Origin: Sphingomonas sp. HF-S4
Lineage (GTDB): Bacteria; Pseudomonadota; Alphaproteobacteria; Sphingomonadales; Sphingomonadaceae
Direction: 5' to 3'
Assembly (NCBI RefSeq): GCF_032911445.1
Contig: NZ_JAWJEJ010000002.1
Location: forward strand, 496,001 to 560,000
Length of the DNA: 64,000 bases
A model generated the notes under the pieces. The model was not told the DNA's origin. It worked only from the letters and a program-made list of their open reading frames with translations, and made no database searches. A program made the translations under genes and the position numbers. Each line of letters opens with the position of its first letter. Positions within the stretch are counted from its first letter, which is position 1. Positions 35,407 to 42,811 of the stretch are shown here, one piece after another.

Positions 35407-36429
35407 ATGACCGGGCGAATGCGTTTCGCTCTTCCGCTTTCCGTGCTGCTGATGTTGTCACCGACCGCTTCGGGGATCGAGCCGCGCGCCGTTCTGGGCG
35501 ATCCAACCGAGATTTTCGCGACGCGGGTGCCGCTCGATCGGACCGATCCGGCGCGGACGCGGCTGGGCGCGCTGACCTATCTCGGCGGGGTGAAGCTGAC
35601 GAGCCGCGATCCCGCATTCGGCGGTTTCTCGTCGATGCGCGTGGTCGGGGACGAATTCACGCTGCTCAGCGACGGCGGCAACGTCGTGCGGTTCCGCATG
35701 GGGGCCGATTTCCGCCCGTTCAACATACGCTTCTCCGACCTGTCGGGGCCAGGAACCGGACTCATCAAGCGCCACCGCGATTCCGAATCGCTGACCTGGG
35801 ATCCGGCGAGCGGACGGACCTGGGTGGGGTTCGAGAACCGCAACGCGATCTGGCGCTATGATGCCGATCTCGCGCAGCCGCAGCGGATCGCGCATCCTGC
35901 GGCGATGGCCGACTGGCCGATCGCGGGCGGGCCCGAGGCAATGGTGCGGCTGCGCGATGGCGCCTTCCTGGTTTTCGGAGAGACCGCGCGGCCGAAGGGC
36001 AGGCCCAACGCGCGGATCGTGCTGCGTTTCGCTGGCGATCCGACCGAGAAGGGGAGGCCGCCCGAGCGGCTCGCTTATGTGCCGCCGGCGAACTACGACC
36101 CCACCGACGCCGCCGAGTTGCCCGATGGGCGACTGCTGGTGCTCAATCGCCGGCTGTCGCTAAGCGGCCTGTTCACCGCGAAGCTGGAGTTGGTCGATCT
36201 GCGCGTGCTCGCCGGCAGTGTGGTGCGGGGCCGCGAGCTGGCGAGCTTCGAGCGCCCGGTGCAGCACGACAATTTCGAGGCGCTGGCAGTGACGCGCGAA
36301 GGCGCCGACACGATCGTGTGGATCGCAGCGGACGACAATGGCGAGTTCTGGGAAGACTCGCTGCTGCTCAAGTTCCGGCTGGAATTCAGGCAAGCGAAAA
36401 GCCCGCCTCCCGCGAAGGGAACGGGCTGA
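35407..36429 (+). CDS. Secreted esterase-like/phytase-like protein
   Basis: 340 residues from ATG at 35407 (ATG 35419 and GTG 35401 also possible). Signal peptide MRFALPLSVLLMLSPTASG, then a domain of the 'phytase-like/esterase-like activity of phytase' family: LGALTYLGGVKLTSRDPAFGGFSS, FTLLSDGGNVVRF, ESLTWDPASGRTWVGFEN, and NFEALAVTREG. Such six-bladed propeller proteins act in the periplasm; true phytase activity is unproven. Its last codons contain the rpmB terminator on the other strand. Confidence 0.8.
   Translation: MTGRMRFALPLSVLLMLSPTASGIEPRAVLGDPTEIFATRVPLDRTDPARTRLGALTYLGGVKLTSRDPAFGGFSSMRVVGDEFTLLSDGGNVVRFRMGADFRPFNIRFSDLSGPGTGLIKRHRDSESLTWDPASGRTWVGFENRNAIWRYDADLAQPQRIAHPAAMADWPIAGGPEAMVRLRDGAFLVFGETARPKGRPNARIVLRFAGDPTEKGRPPERLAYVPPANYDPTDAAELPDGRLLVLNRRLSLSGLFTAKLELVDLRVLAGSVVRGRELASFERPVQHDNFEALAVTREGADTIVWIAADDNGEFWEDSLLLKFRLEFRQAKSPPPAKGTG
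36397..36426 (-). terminator. Terminator of rpmB, inside the end of the neighbouring gene
   Basis: Read on the minus strand, GCCCG-T-TCCC pairs with GGGA-GG-CGGGC around a five-base loop, then TTTT follows. It starts 25 bases after the rpmB stop and is embedded in the last codons of the convergent phytase-like gene. Confidence 0.65.
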
Positions 36430-36450
36430 CGCTTCAAACCGAACGGGCTG

Positions 36451-36750
36451 TTAGGCCGCGGTCTTCTCGGCCGTCGACGCCTTGCGCACTTCGCGCTTGA
36501 GGCGGCGCGCACGCAGCGACAGATCGTCGTCGCTTGCCTTGAGCAGCCAATTGTCGAGGCCGCCATTGTGCTCGACCGAGCGCAGGCCGTGCGTCGAAAC
36601 GCGCAGGCGGATGCTGCGGCCCAGCGAATCCGAGATCAGCGTGACGTTCTGCAGGTTGGGCAGAAACGTACGCTTGGTCTTGTTATTGGCGTGGGAGACG
36701 TTGTGTCCCACCTGCCGGCCCTTGCCGGTCAGCTCGCAAATGCGCGACAT
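36451..36750 (-). CDS. rpmB: 50S ribosomal protein L28
   Basis: 99 residues from ATG at 36750; the longer open frame upstream is not coding. [29 protein letters not shown] is the family's N-terminus, with the long C-terminal extension ending STAEKTAA that is usual in alphaproteobacteria. Only one cysteine near the start, so the zinc-binding form is not present. Stands alone, without rpmG. Confidence 0.96.
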   Translation of the reverse strand: MSRICELTGKGRQVGHNVSHANNKTKRTFLPNLQNVTLISDSLGRSIRLRVSTHGLRSVEHNGGLDNWLLKASDDDLSLRARRLKREVRKASTAEKTAA

Positions 36751-36913
36751 CGCTTTAAATCCTGGTTCTTGGCATACGCCGGAAAGGCCGCGCCGATAGC
36801 GGGTATGGCCGGGGGCGTCAACCGATTCCCCAATCAAAGCGGTGGGCCGACGCAACCCGCATGGCGGTTGCGGCGTTATTACGCAAACGATTCGAGTTCG
36901 GGAGACAAAGGCG

Positions 36914-37201
36914 ATGCGTGCAATACTCGTGCTGATCGGGCTGCTGGCCCTGGGCGTAGTGGCGGCGATGGCAACCGGCATGTTGACGATCAACCAACAG
37001 ACTGGCGGCAGCCTGCCCACGGTGAGCGTGCAGGGCGGCGAACTGCCTAAGGTCAGCGCGGAGACAGGCAGCGTCGGGATCGGCAACACCGCCAAGACCG
37101 TCGAGGTGCCGACCGTCGAGATGAAGAAGGCCACCGTGGTGCTGCCGACGATCGACGTGAAGCAGGCGCCGGCCGCGTCGCCCACGCCCGCCGCGAAGTA
37201 A
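36914..37201 (+). CDS. Small membrane-anchored or secreted protein, unknown
   Basis: 95 residues from ATG at 36914 (GGAGACAAAGG upstream). A hydrophobic N-terminal segment ([20 protein letters not shown], about 3-22) is followed by a repetitive Val/Thr/Pro-rich part with recurring LPTVx[15 protein letters not shown] and LPTIDVKQ units, ending in Ala/Pro. The stop overlaps the start of the next gene by one base. No family recognised; the repeats suggest an extended periplasmic strand. Confidence 0.65.
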   Translation: MRAILVLIGLLALGVVAAMATGMLTINQQTGGSLPTVSVQGGELPKVSAETGSVGIGNTAKTVEVPTVEMKKATVVLPTIDVKQAPAASPTPAAK

Positions 37202-37383
37202 TGCAGGCCGGGCGAATCGCCGCGGCGGTGCTGCTGCCCCCGCTTGGGGCGTATCTGGCGCGCGGACCGGGGCGGGAGTTCCTGATCAGTTGCGGCCTAA
37301 CCGTGCTCGGGTTCCTGCCGGGCGTGGCGTTCGCGCTGTGGACCGTGCTGCGCGACGAGCGGCGAGTGGTTGCGGTGGCCTGA
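37201..37383 (+). CDS. YqaE/Pmp3 family small membrane protein
   Basis: 60 residues. The pattern [12 protein letters not shown]...[21 protein letters not shown] follows the Pmp3/YqaE signature (LPPxGVxLxxG, NxxLTxLGxxPGxxHAxxV), with two membrane segments. Relatives in yeast and plants stabilise membrane potential under salt stress; in bacteria they are stress-induced small membrane proteins. ATG overlaps the previous TAA (TAATG), so the two small genes are coupled. Confidence 0.8.
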   Translation: MQAGRIAAAVLLPPLGAYLARGPGREFLISCGLTVLGFLPGVAFALWTVLRDERRVVAVA

Positions 37384-37394
37384 CTTTATCTCTT

Positions 37395-37416
37395 CATCCC
37401 GGCGTTCGCCGGGATG
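37395..37416. repeat. Palindrome CATCCCGGCG-TT-CGCCGGGATG, copy 2
   Basis: Twelve bases after the YqaE-like gene is a perfect 10-bp inverted repeat identical in core to 1230-1251. It is placed before tadA on the same strand. Confidence 0.6.
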
Positions 37417-37448
37417 ACGGAATAGGGCAGGCGCGGTAGATCATCGCC

Positions 37449-37901
37449 ATGTTCCCGCTCCCCGAACCGATGCGCCGGGCGCTCGATGCCGCGCGTGCCG
37501 CGGCACTGGCGGGCGAAGTGCCAGTCGGCGCGGTGGTGATCCACGACGGCAAGGCGATCGCCACCAGCGCCAATGCGCCGCGCACGCTCCACGACCCGAC
37601 CGCGCATGCCGAGATGCTGGCGATCCGTGAGGCGGCGCGCATCCTGGGCCGCGAGCGCCTGGAGGATTGCGACCTGTGGGTTACGCTTGAGCCATGCGCG
37701 ATGTGCGCGGGGGCAATTGCGCACGCCCGGATCGCCCGGCTCTATTACGGGGCGAGCGATCCCAAGGGTGGCGCGGTCGAGCATGGCCCAAGGTTCTTCG
37801 CGCAGCCGACCTGCCACCACCGGCCCGAACTCTATTCGGGGATTGGCGAAGACGAGGCAGGCGCGCTGTTGCGCGATTTCTTCAGGGAGCGGCGCGCCTA
37901 G
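37449..37901 (+). CDS. tadA: tRNA adenosine(34) deaminase
   Basis: 150 residues. The zinc site is complete: HAEMLAIREA (His and catalytic Glu) and PCAMCAGAI (two Cys). TadA converts A34 to inosine in the tRNA-Arg anticodon; the ARIARLYYGASDPKGGAVEHG segment is characteristic of TadA over cytosine deaminases. Single gene, convergent with the OmpA-family gene. Confidence 0.93.
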   Translation: MFPLPEPMRRALDAARAAALAGEVPVGAVVIHDGKAIATSANAPRTLHDPTAHAEMLAIREAARILGRERLEDCDLWVTLEPCAMCAGAIAHARIARLYYGASDPKGGAVEHGPRFFAQPTCHHRPELYSGIGEDEAGALLRDFFRERRA

Positions 37902-37913
37902 TCCCAAACGCCG

Positions 37914-37994
37914 TTCGTGCTGAGCCTGTCGAAGCACCGTTCTTCTCCCAGCGGAGGAAAGAAGAGCGACCCTTCGACAGGAGGCGGGCTCAGC
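37914..37994. repeat. Intergenic repeat with GTGCTGAGCCTGTCGAAGCAC and its partner
   Basis: Between tadA and the convergent OmpA-family gene lies TGCTGAGCCTGTCGAAGCAC, 36 bases of spacer, then CCCTTCGACAGG and GGGCTCAGCCC in reverse orientation. The CTTCGACAGG word and its complement form a long interrupted inverted repeat of a kind widespread in sphingomonad genomes. It may fold as a terminator for both genes. Confidence 0.5.
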
Positions 37995-38667
37995 CCAGAT
38001 CCTGCTGGGTAATCGGCACGAGCTTGATCTCGACGCGGCGGTTGGCGGCCTTGCCCTCCTCGGTGTCGTTGCTCGCGATCGGCTGGGTCTTGCCGAAACC
38101 GCGCGTGCCGATGCGGGCGCTCTGGACGCCATGTGACGAGAGATAGTCGGCGACCGAACCCGCGCGGCGTTGCGACAAGGTGAGATTGTAGCTGTCGCTG
38201 CCGGTCGAATCGGTGTGGCCGTACACGTCGACATAGGTCTGGTTGTATTGGCGCAGCACGTCGGCAACCTGATCGAGGGTGTTGCGGAATTGCGGCTGAA
38301 TGCTCGATTCGTTGGTCGCGAAGGTGATCCCCGAAGGCATGTTGAGCACCAGATCGTCGCCCTGGCGGATGACGCGGACGTCGGTCCCCGCGGTGCGGCG
38401 GCGGAGTTCCTGCTCCTGACGGTCCATATAGGTGCCGATGCCTGCGCCGGCGAGGCCGCCGATGCCTGCGCCGATGATCTTCTCGGTGCGATCGTTGCGA
38501 CCGCCGACGAGGTCGCCGAGCAGGTAGCCGCCGACCACGCCGGCGCCGGCGCCGATCGCGGCGCGCGAGACGCGCTTCTCGCCGGTCACCGGATCGGTGA
38601 CGCAGGCTGCGGTGAGGGTGGTCGCGGCAAGCGCGGCGGCGATGAGCGCCTTGCGGGCGATGGTCAT
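37990..38667 (-). CDS. OmpA family lipoprotein with glycine zipper
   Basis: 225 residues from ATG at 38667, preceded by an excellent AGGAGG. Lipoprotein signal ending TAAC (Cys22), a Gly-rich zipper segment (GAGAGVVGGYLLGDLVGG...GAGIGGLAGAGIGTYM, about 38-82) and a C-terminal OmpA peptidoglycan-binding domain with VDVYGHTDSTGSDSYN, LSQRRAGSVADYL and NRRVEI. It tethers the outer membrane to peptidoglycan. Resembles YiaD-type proteins. Confidence 0.92.
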   Translation of the reverse strand: MTIARKALIAAALAATTLTAACVTDPVTGEKRVSRAAIGAGAGVVGGYLLGDLVGGRNDRTEKIIGAGIGGLAGAGIGTYMDRQEQELRRRTAGTDVRVIRQGDDLVLNMPSGITFATNESSIQPQFRNTLDQVADVLRQYNQTYVDVYGHTDSTGSDSYNLTLSQRRAGSVADYLSSHGVQSARIGTRGFGKTQPIASNDTEEGKAANRRVEIKLVPITQQDLG

Positions 38668-38800
38668 AATTCCTCCTGAAATTGCGGACCCTGATGTTGG
38701 GAAACCGGTTTTGTCGCCGCCTTGTTCCGGTTGCGCACTGAACTTCGACTTAACAGCGGTTGTTAAGCGTGGCCGAGTGCGGATATGGAGGACGTCGCCC

Positions 38801-40096
38801 ATGCCCGCACCCTTTCCCTGGATCGACGTGGCGATCATCCTCGTGCTGATCGCCGTAAATGGCCTCTTTGCTATGTCGGAGCTGGCAATCGTCTCCGCCC
38901 GGCCCGCCCGGCTGGAGGCGCTCGCGCGGACGAACCGCGGCGCCAGGACCGCGATGCTGCTCGCCTCGGATCCCGGCAAGTTTCTCTCTACCGTGCAGAT
39001 CGGCATCACGCTGATCGGCATCGTCGCGGGTGCCTATTCGGGCGCGAGCCTCGGCACGCCGACGGCGCAGCGGTTCGAGATCTGGCTTGGCCTCTCGCCC
39101 GAGACCGCCGCGACGGTGGGCCTCACGCTGGTGATCGCGCTGACCACCTATGCCTCGCTGATCGTTGGCGAGCTGGTGCCCAAGCAGTTCGCGCTGCGCT
39201 CGCCCGAGCCGATCGCCGCGGTGATGGCGATTCCGATGCTGTGGCTCAGCCGGATCACGGCGCCGGTGGTGTGGCTGCTCGACAAGTCGAGCGCGCTCGT
39301 TTTCCAGATCGTCGGGCTCAATCGCGAATCGGAGAACCGGGTCACTGCCGAGGAGCTCCATTTGCTCGTCGCCGAGGCATCGAAGTCGGGGGTGATCGAG
39401 GAGCATGAGCGCTCGATCATCTCGGGCGTGGTGCGCCTGGCCGATCGCCCGGTGCGCGAAGTGATGACGCCGCGCACCGATGTCGACTGGCTCGACGTCG
39501 ATCTCGACGCCGACGGCATCCGTGACGCGTTGCTCGCGACGCAGCATACCCGGCTGCCGGTGGCGGAAGGCTCGGTCGATTCGGTGATCGGGGTGGTCCA
39601 GGCGCGCGACATCGCGGCGGCGCTGTTCCGCGGCGAGACGCTCGACCTGCGTCGGCTGATGCGCGCCGCGCCGGTGCTCCCCGACCAGGTCGATGCGATG
39701 GACGCGCTCGGCGCGCTGCGCCGTGCCGACGTGCCGATGGGCCTCGTCCATGACGAATACGGCCATTTCGAAGGCATCGTCACCCCGGCCAACCTGCTCG
39801 CGGCGATTGCCGGCGACTTCGCGTCGGACGCCGATCCGGGCGACACGCCGAGCCTGATCGTTCGCGAGGACGGATCGTTGCTCGTCTCCGGGCAGATGCC
39901 CGCCGACGCGCTCGCCGACCGGCTCGGCATCGATCTGCCCGAGGATCGCGACTACGCGACCGTCGCGGGGCTTGCACTGGCAGTGCTCAAGCACCTGCCC
40001 GAGGAGGGCGAAGTGTTCGCCGTGCAGGGCTGGCGCTTCGAGATCGTCGACATGGACGGGCGGAAGATCGACAAGCTGCTGGTGCGCGAGGGGTAG
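38801..40096 (+). CDS. Hemolysin-family CNNM/CBS/CorC-HlyC transporter-like protein
   Basis: 431 residues from ATG at 38801. N-terminal CNNM (DUF21) membrane domain with AVNGLFAMSELAIVSARPARL and LSTVQIGITLIGIVAGAYSGAS, paired CBS domains (VREVMTPRTDVDWLDVDL, VPMGLVHDEYGHFEGIVTPANLL) and a C-terminal CorC_HlyC domain (ALADRLGIDLPED...). Family members act in magnesium or cobalt efflux, or membrane integrity; haemolysis is only historical. The divergent OmpA gene shares its upstream region. Confidence 0.9.
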   Translation: MPAPFPWIDVAIILVLIAVNGLFAMSELAIVSARPARLEALARTNRGARTAMLLASDPGKFLSTVQIGITLIGIVAGAYSGASLGTPTAQRFEIWLGLSPETAATVGLTLVIALTTYASLIVGELVPKQFALRSPEPIAAVMAIPMLWLSRITAPVVWLLDKSSALVFQIVGLNRESENRVTAEELHLLVAEASKSGVIEEHERSIISGVVRLADRPVREVMTPRTDVDWLDVDLDADGIRDALLATQHTRLPVAEGSVDSVIGVVQARDIAAALFRGETLDLRRLMRAAPVLPDQVDAMDALGALRRADVPMGLVHDEYGHFEGIVTPANLLAAIAGDFASDADPGDTPSLIVREDGSLLVSGQMPADALADRLGIDLPEDRDYATVAGLALAVLKHLPEEGEVFAVQGWRFEIVDMDGRKIDKLLVREG

Positions 40097-40134
40097 ATCT
40101 AAAGCGCCTCTACTTCACGAGGGGCTAGTGGAAC

Positions 40135-40797
40135 TCAGAGCTTGCCGAACACCGCCTCGTACCCCGCCTGGTCGCCGCGGGCGAGGAAGCCGGCCTGTTC
40201 GATCCAGCGGTCGCGCTGCATGCGCCCCTGGAAGGTGCCGAGCTGGGCGTCGAGCACGCTCGCTTCTTCGGGTGACAGCGCGGCGATCTGGGCGAAGCTG
40301 GTGATCCCCAGCGCATTGAGCCGCTCGGCGAGCTTGGGGCCGACGCCCTTCATCCGGGTGAGCTGGTCCTCGCCGGTGTCGGCGGGTGCGGGCTCGGAAG
40401 CCGCGAGCGTGGCGGGCGAGGCGTCGAGCGGCGCGGCGGCGGCAATCGGCTCATCGGCCAGCGGCGCGGGTTCGGCAGGCTCGGGCGTCGCCGGAGGCGC
40501 CATTACCGGCACGTCGGCGATTGGTGGTGGCGAGGGGGCTACCGGTGGGGGGGGCGAGGCAACCGAGGGCGGCGCGACCTCGCGGAGTTCGGCCGCTGGC
40601 GTTACGTGTTCGGCGATCTCGCCGCGTTCCTCAAGCTCGGCACGCGCCTGCGCGCGCTTCTTGGCCAGCCGCGTGCCCCAGGCGAGGACGAACAGCGCGA
40701 ACAGGACGCCGAGCCCGATCAGCACGAACGACGCCGTGAGCCACACCGGCCCGCCATCGACGATCGGACCCCCGGTCTGCCAAGCCGTATCGTTCAT
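40135..40797 (-). CDS. Membrane-anchored helix-hairpin-helix protein
   Basis: 220 residues from ATG at 40797. One membrane segment (WLTASFVLIGLGVLFALFVLAWG, about 19-41), a charged stretch, a long Pro/Ala-rich linker (about 70-145) and a C-terminal HhH region LTRMKGVGPKLAERLNALGITSFAQIAALSP with GTFQGRMQRDRWIEQA after it. The C-terminal part closely resembles the tails found on NuoE or L21 proteins in alphaproteobacteria. A DNA-binding or protein-docking role is possible; not known. Convergent with the CNNM gene. Confidence 0.75.
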   Translation of the reverse strand: MNDTAWQTGGPIVDGGPVWLTASFVLIGLGVLFALFVLAWGTRLAKKRAQARAELEERGEIAEHVTPAAELREVAPPSVASPPPPVAPSPPPIADVPVMAPPATPEPAEPAPLADEPIAAAAPLDASPATLAASEPAPADTGEDQLTRMKGVGPKLAERLNALGITSFAQIAALSPEEASVLDAQLGTFQGRMQRDRWIEQAGFLARGDQAGYEAVFGKL

Positions 40798-40873
40798 ATT
40801 TTCCGCTCCCGACGCCATGCAGTCACACGCAATCGCAACTGCATAGCGAAGGATTCCGCAGCGTCCAGCATGC

Positions 40874-42652
40874 TCAGTCGCCTGAAGGACGGCTGCCGCG
40901 GCCGTTGTCGGCCAGCCGCACCAGCCGCGTGAACTCGCTGCGCCAGTAATTGTCCGAGCTGCCCGCGAGCGCGGCGATGTCGGCATAGTTGTAGCTGCCG
41001 AGATATTTGTCGCCGCGCAGCCGCTGGCCGAACGCCGCGACCGAAGTGACGAACGCCATGTCGCCGCGCGGCGCCTGCGCGCTGCGCAGCAGGCCGGCGG
41101 GGACAGGTCGCTCGATCAGCTTCGAGGCATCCTGGCCGGGCAGCTTGTAGCGCAGGCGGCCATGCGCGAGCTCGTTGCCGGTCGAGGCGGGTGCAGCGGG
41201 GCGGTTGGCCTCGTAGCGGCGCTCGGGGAGCCAGCCGGCCGCGCCGGCTGGCACGATTTCGTAGAGCGCCGTGACCTGGTGCCCCGCGCCGATATCGCCG
41301 GCGTCGATCGCGTCGTTGGCGAAGTCCTCCTCGGCGAGCGCACGGTTCTCATAGCCAATCAGGCGGTACTGGCTGACCTGGGCGGGATTGAACTCGACCT
41401 GGACCTTGACGTCCTTGGCGATGGTGAACAGCGTCGCACTCAATTCGTCGTCGAGCACCTTCTGCGCTTCCATCGCGCTGTCGATATAGGCGTAGTTGCC
41501 GTTGCCGAGATCGGCGATGCGCTCCATCAGCGCCTCGTTGTAATTGCCCGTGCCGAAGCCGAGCGTGGTCAGCGTGATCCCGTCGTCGCGGTTTTTCCGG
41601 ACCAGCGCCTCGAGCGCCTTGTTGTCGCTGACCCCGACGTTGAAATCGCCGTCAGTGGCGAGGAAGATGCGGTTGATTCCGCCTTGGACATAGGTTGCAC
41701 GGGCGATCGAGTACGCGAGTTCGATGCCCCGTCCGCCCGCAGTCGAGCCGCCTGATTCGAGGCAGTCGAGCGCAGCCTTCACATAGTTCTTGTTGTTGGT
41801 CGGCTCGAGCACGGTGCCCGCGGCGCCGGCATAGGCGACGATCGACACGCGGTCGCCGGGCGCGAGGCGGTCGGCGAGCAGCGTCAGCGCCTTCTTGACC
41901 AAAGGCAGCTTGTCCTGGCTCGACATCGATCCCGACACGTCGACGAGGAATACCAGGTTCGCGGGAGGACGGCCCCTGGCATTCACGTCATAGCCGCGCA
42001 GCCCGATGCGGAGCAGCCGCGTATCCGGATTCCACGGCGTCTTCGCCACGTCGGTGGTGATGCTGAACGGCGCGTCGCGCGATCCCGGGCGCGGATAATC
42101 GTAGCGGAAATAGTTGATCATTTCCTCGGTGCGCACTGCTGCGGCGGGGACATCCTGCCCCTTGGTCAGGAAGCGGCGGACATTGGCATAGGCGCCAGTG
42201 TCGACATCGACCGAGAAGGTGGAGACGGGCGCTGCCGCGACTTGCTGGATCGAGGCGACTTCCTTGCCTTCGTAGCGCTCGGTGTTGCTGGGCGCGCCAT
42301 AGGGGGCGGGGCGGCTGGGAAAGCGACCGATATCCGATGCAGTGACCACGCGCTTCGCGGTGACGGCCATCTCCTGCGGCGGAGGCGCCGGCGCGTAAGC
42401 GACGGGCGGCGCGGGCATCGGTGGTGGCGGTGCGATCGGCGCGGGCGGGGGTGGCGGGGGTGGCGGCGCCAGATACACCGGCGGCGGCGCGCCGCCCGAC
42501 TTGCGGCGTGTCTCGGCGTCGGCCTGCATCTGGATGCAGCGCACCGGCGAGTGGCGATCCTGCGCAGCAGGAACCACCCGAGGAAGCTGCGGCGGGGCGG
42601 CGGAGGTGAGCAGGACGGCCGAACAGCCGAGCATCAGTGCGCTACGTGCCAT
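40874..42652 (-). CDS. von Willebrand factor A domain protein (YfbK-like)
   Basis: 592 residues from ATG at 42652. Signal peptide (LGCSAVLLTSAAP), a proline-rich low-complexity part with runs of PPPPPPP (about 50-90), then vWF_A N-terminal region (PVSTFSVDVDTGAYANVRRFL), VWA domain with MIDAS FLVDVSGSMSSQ and FLATDGDFNVG, and the C-terminal DUF3520 domain (YEIVPAG to SDNYWRSEFTRLV). Exported, probably periplasmic or outer-membrane; function unknown. A strong operator-like dyad is 74 bases upstream of the start. Confidence 0.9.
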   Translation of the reverse strand: MARSALMLGCSAVLLTSAAPPQLPRVVPAAQDRHSPVRCIQMQADAETRRKSGGAPPPVYLAPPPPPPPPAPIAPPPPMPAPPVAYAPAPPPQEMAVTAKRVVTASDIGRFPSRPAPYGAPSNTERYEGKEVASIQQVAAAPVSTFSVDVDTGAYANVRRFLTKGQDVPAAAVRTEEMINYFRYDYPRPGSRDAPFSITTDVAKTPWNPDTRLLRIGLRGYDVNARGRPPANLVFLVDVSGSMSSQDKLPLVKKALTLLADRLAPGDRVSIVAYAGAAGTVLEPTNNKNYVKAALDCLESGGSTAGGRGIELAYSIARATYVQGGINRIFLATDGDFNVGVSDNKALEALVRKNRDDGITLTTLGFGTGNYNEALMERIADLGNGNYAYIDSAMEAQKVLDDELSATLFTIAKDVKVQVEFNPAQVSQYRLIGYENRALAEEDFANDAIDAGDIGAGHQVTALYEIVPAGAAGWLPERRYEANRPAAPASTGNELAHGRLRYKLPGQDASKLIERPVPAGLLRSAQAPRGDMAFVTSVAAFGQRLRGDKYLGSYNYADIAALAGSSDNYWRSEFTRLVRLADNGRGSRPSGD

Positions 42653-42725
42653 GTGAGTCTCCCCAAGTGCCGGCCGCTTGCGGGCCGCTGCGATCAATCT
42701 TGCGCGCCTGCGATGACCCGCAGAT

Positions 42726-42746
42726 GAATGATATCCTGTATCATTC
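42726..42746. promoter_or_regulatory. Dyad GAATGATA-TCCTG-TATCATTC upstream of the VWA gene
   Basis: A perfect 8-bp inverted repeat with a five-base centre lies 74-94 bases upstream of the VWA start and 18 bases from the permease terminator. The AATGATA/TATCATT arms recall Fur-family boxes but with different spacing. It is A+T-rich in a G+C-rich region, so it probably overlaps the VWA promoter. Confidence 0.45.
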
Positions 42747-42763
42747 CCCGGCCAACAAAAAGG

Positions 42764-42790
42764 GCCGGAGGATCGCTCCCCCGGCCCGTT
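42764..42790 (-). terminator. Terminator of the amino-acid permease gene
   Basis: On the minus strand GGGCCGGGGG pairs with CCTCCGGCCC (ten pairs, one G-T) around AGCGAT and is followed by TTTTTG. It starts 22 bases after the permease stop. Confidence 0.75.
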
Positions 42791-42811
42791 TCGAAACGAT
42801 CGCTTCGATCC

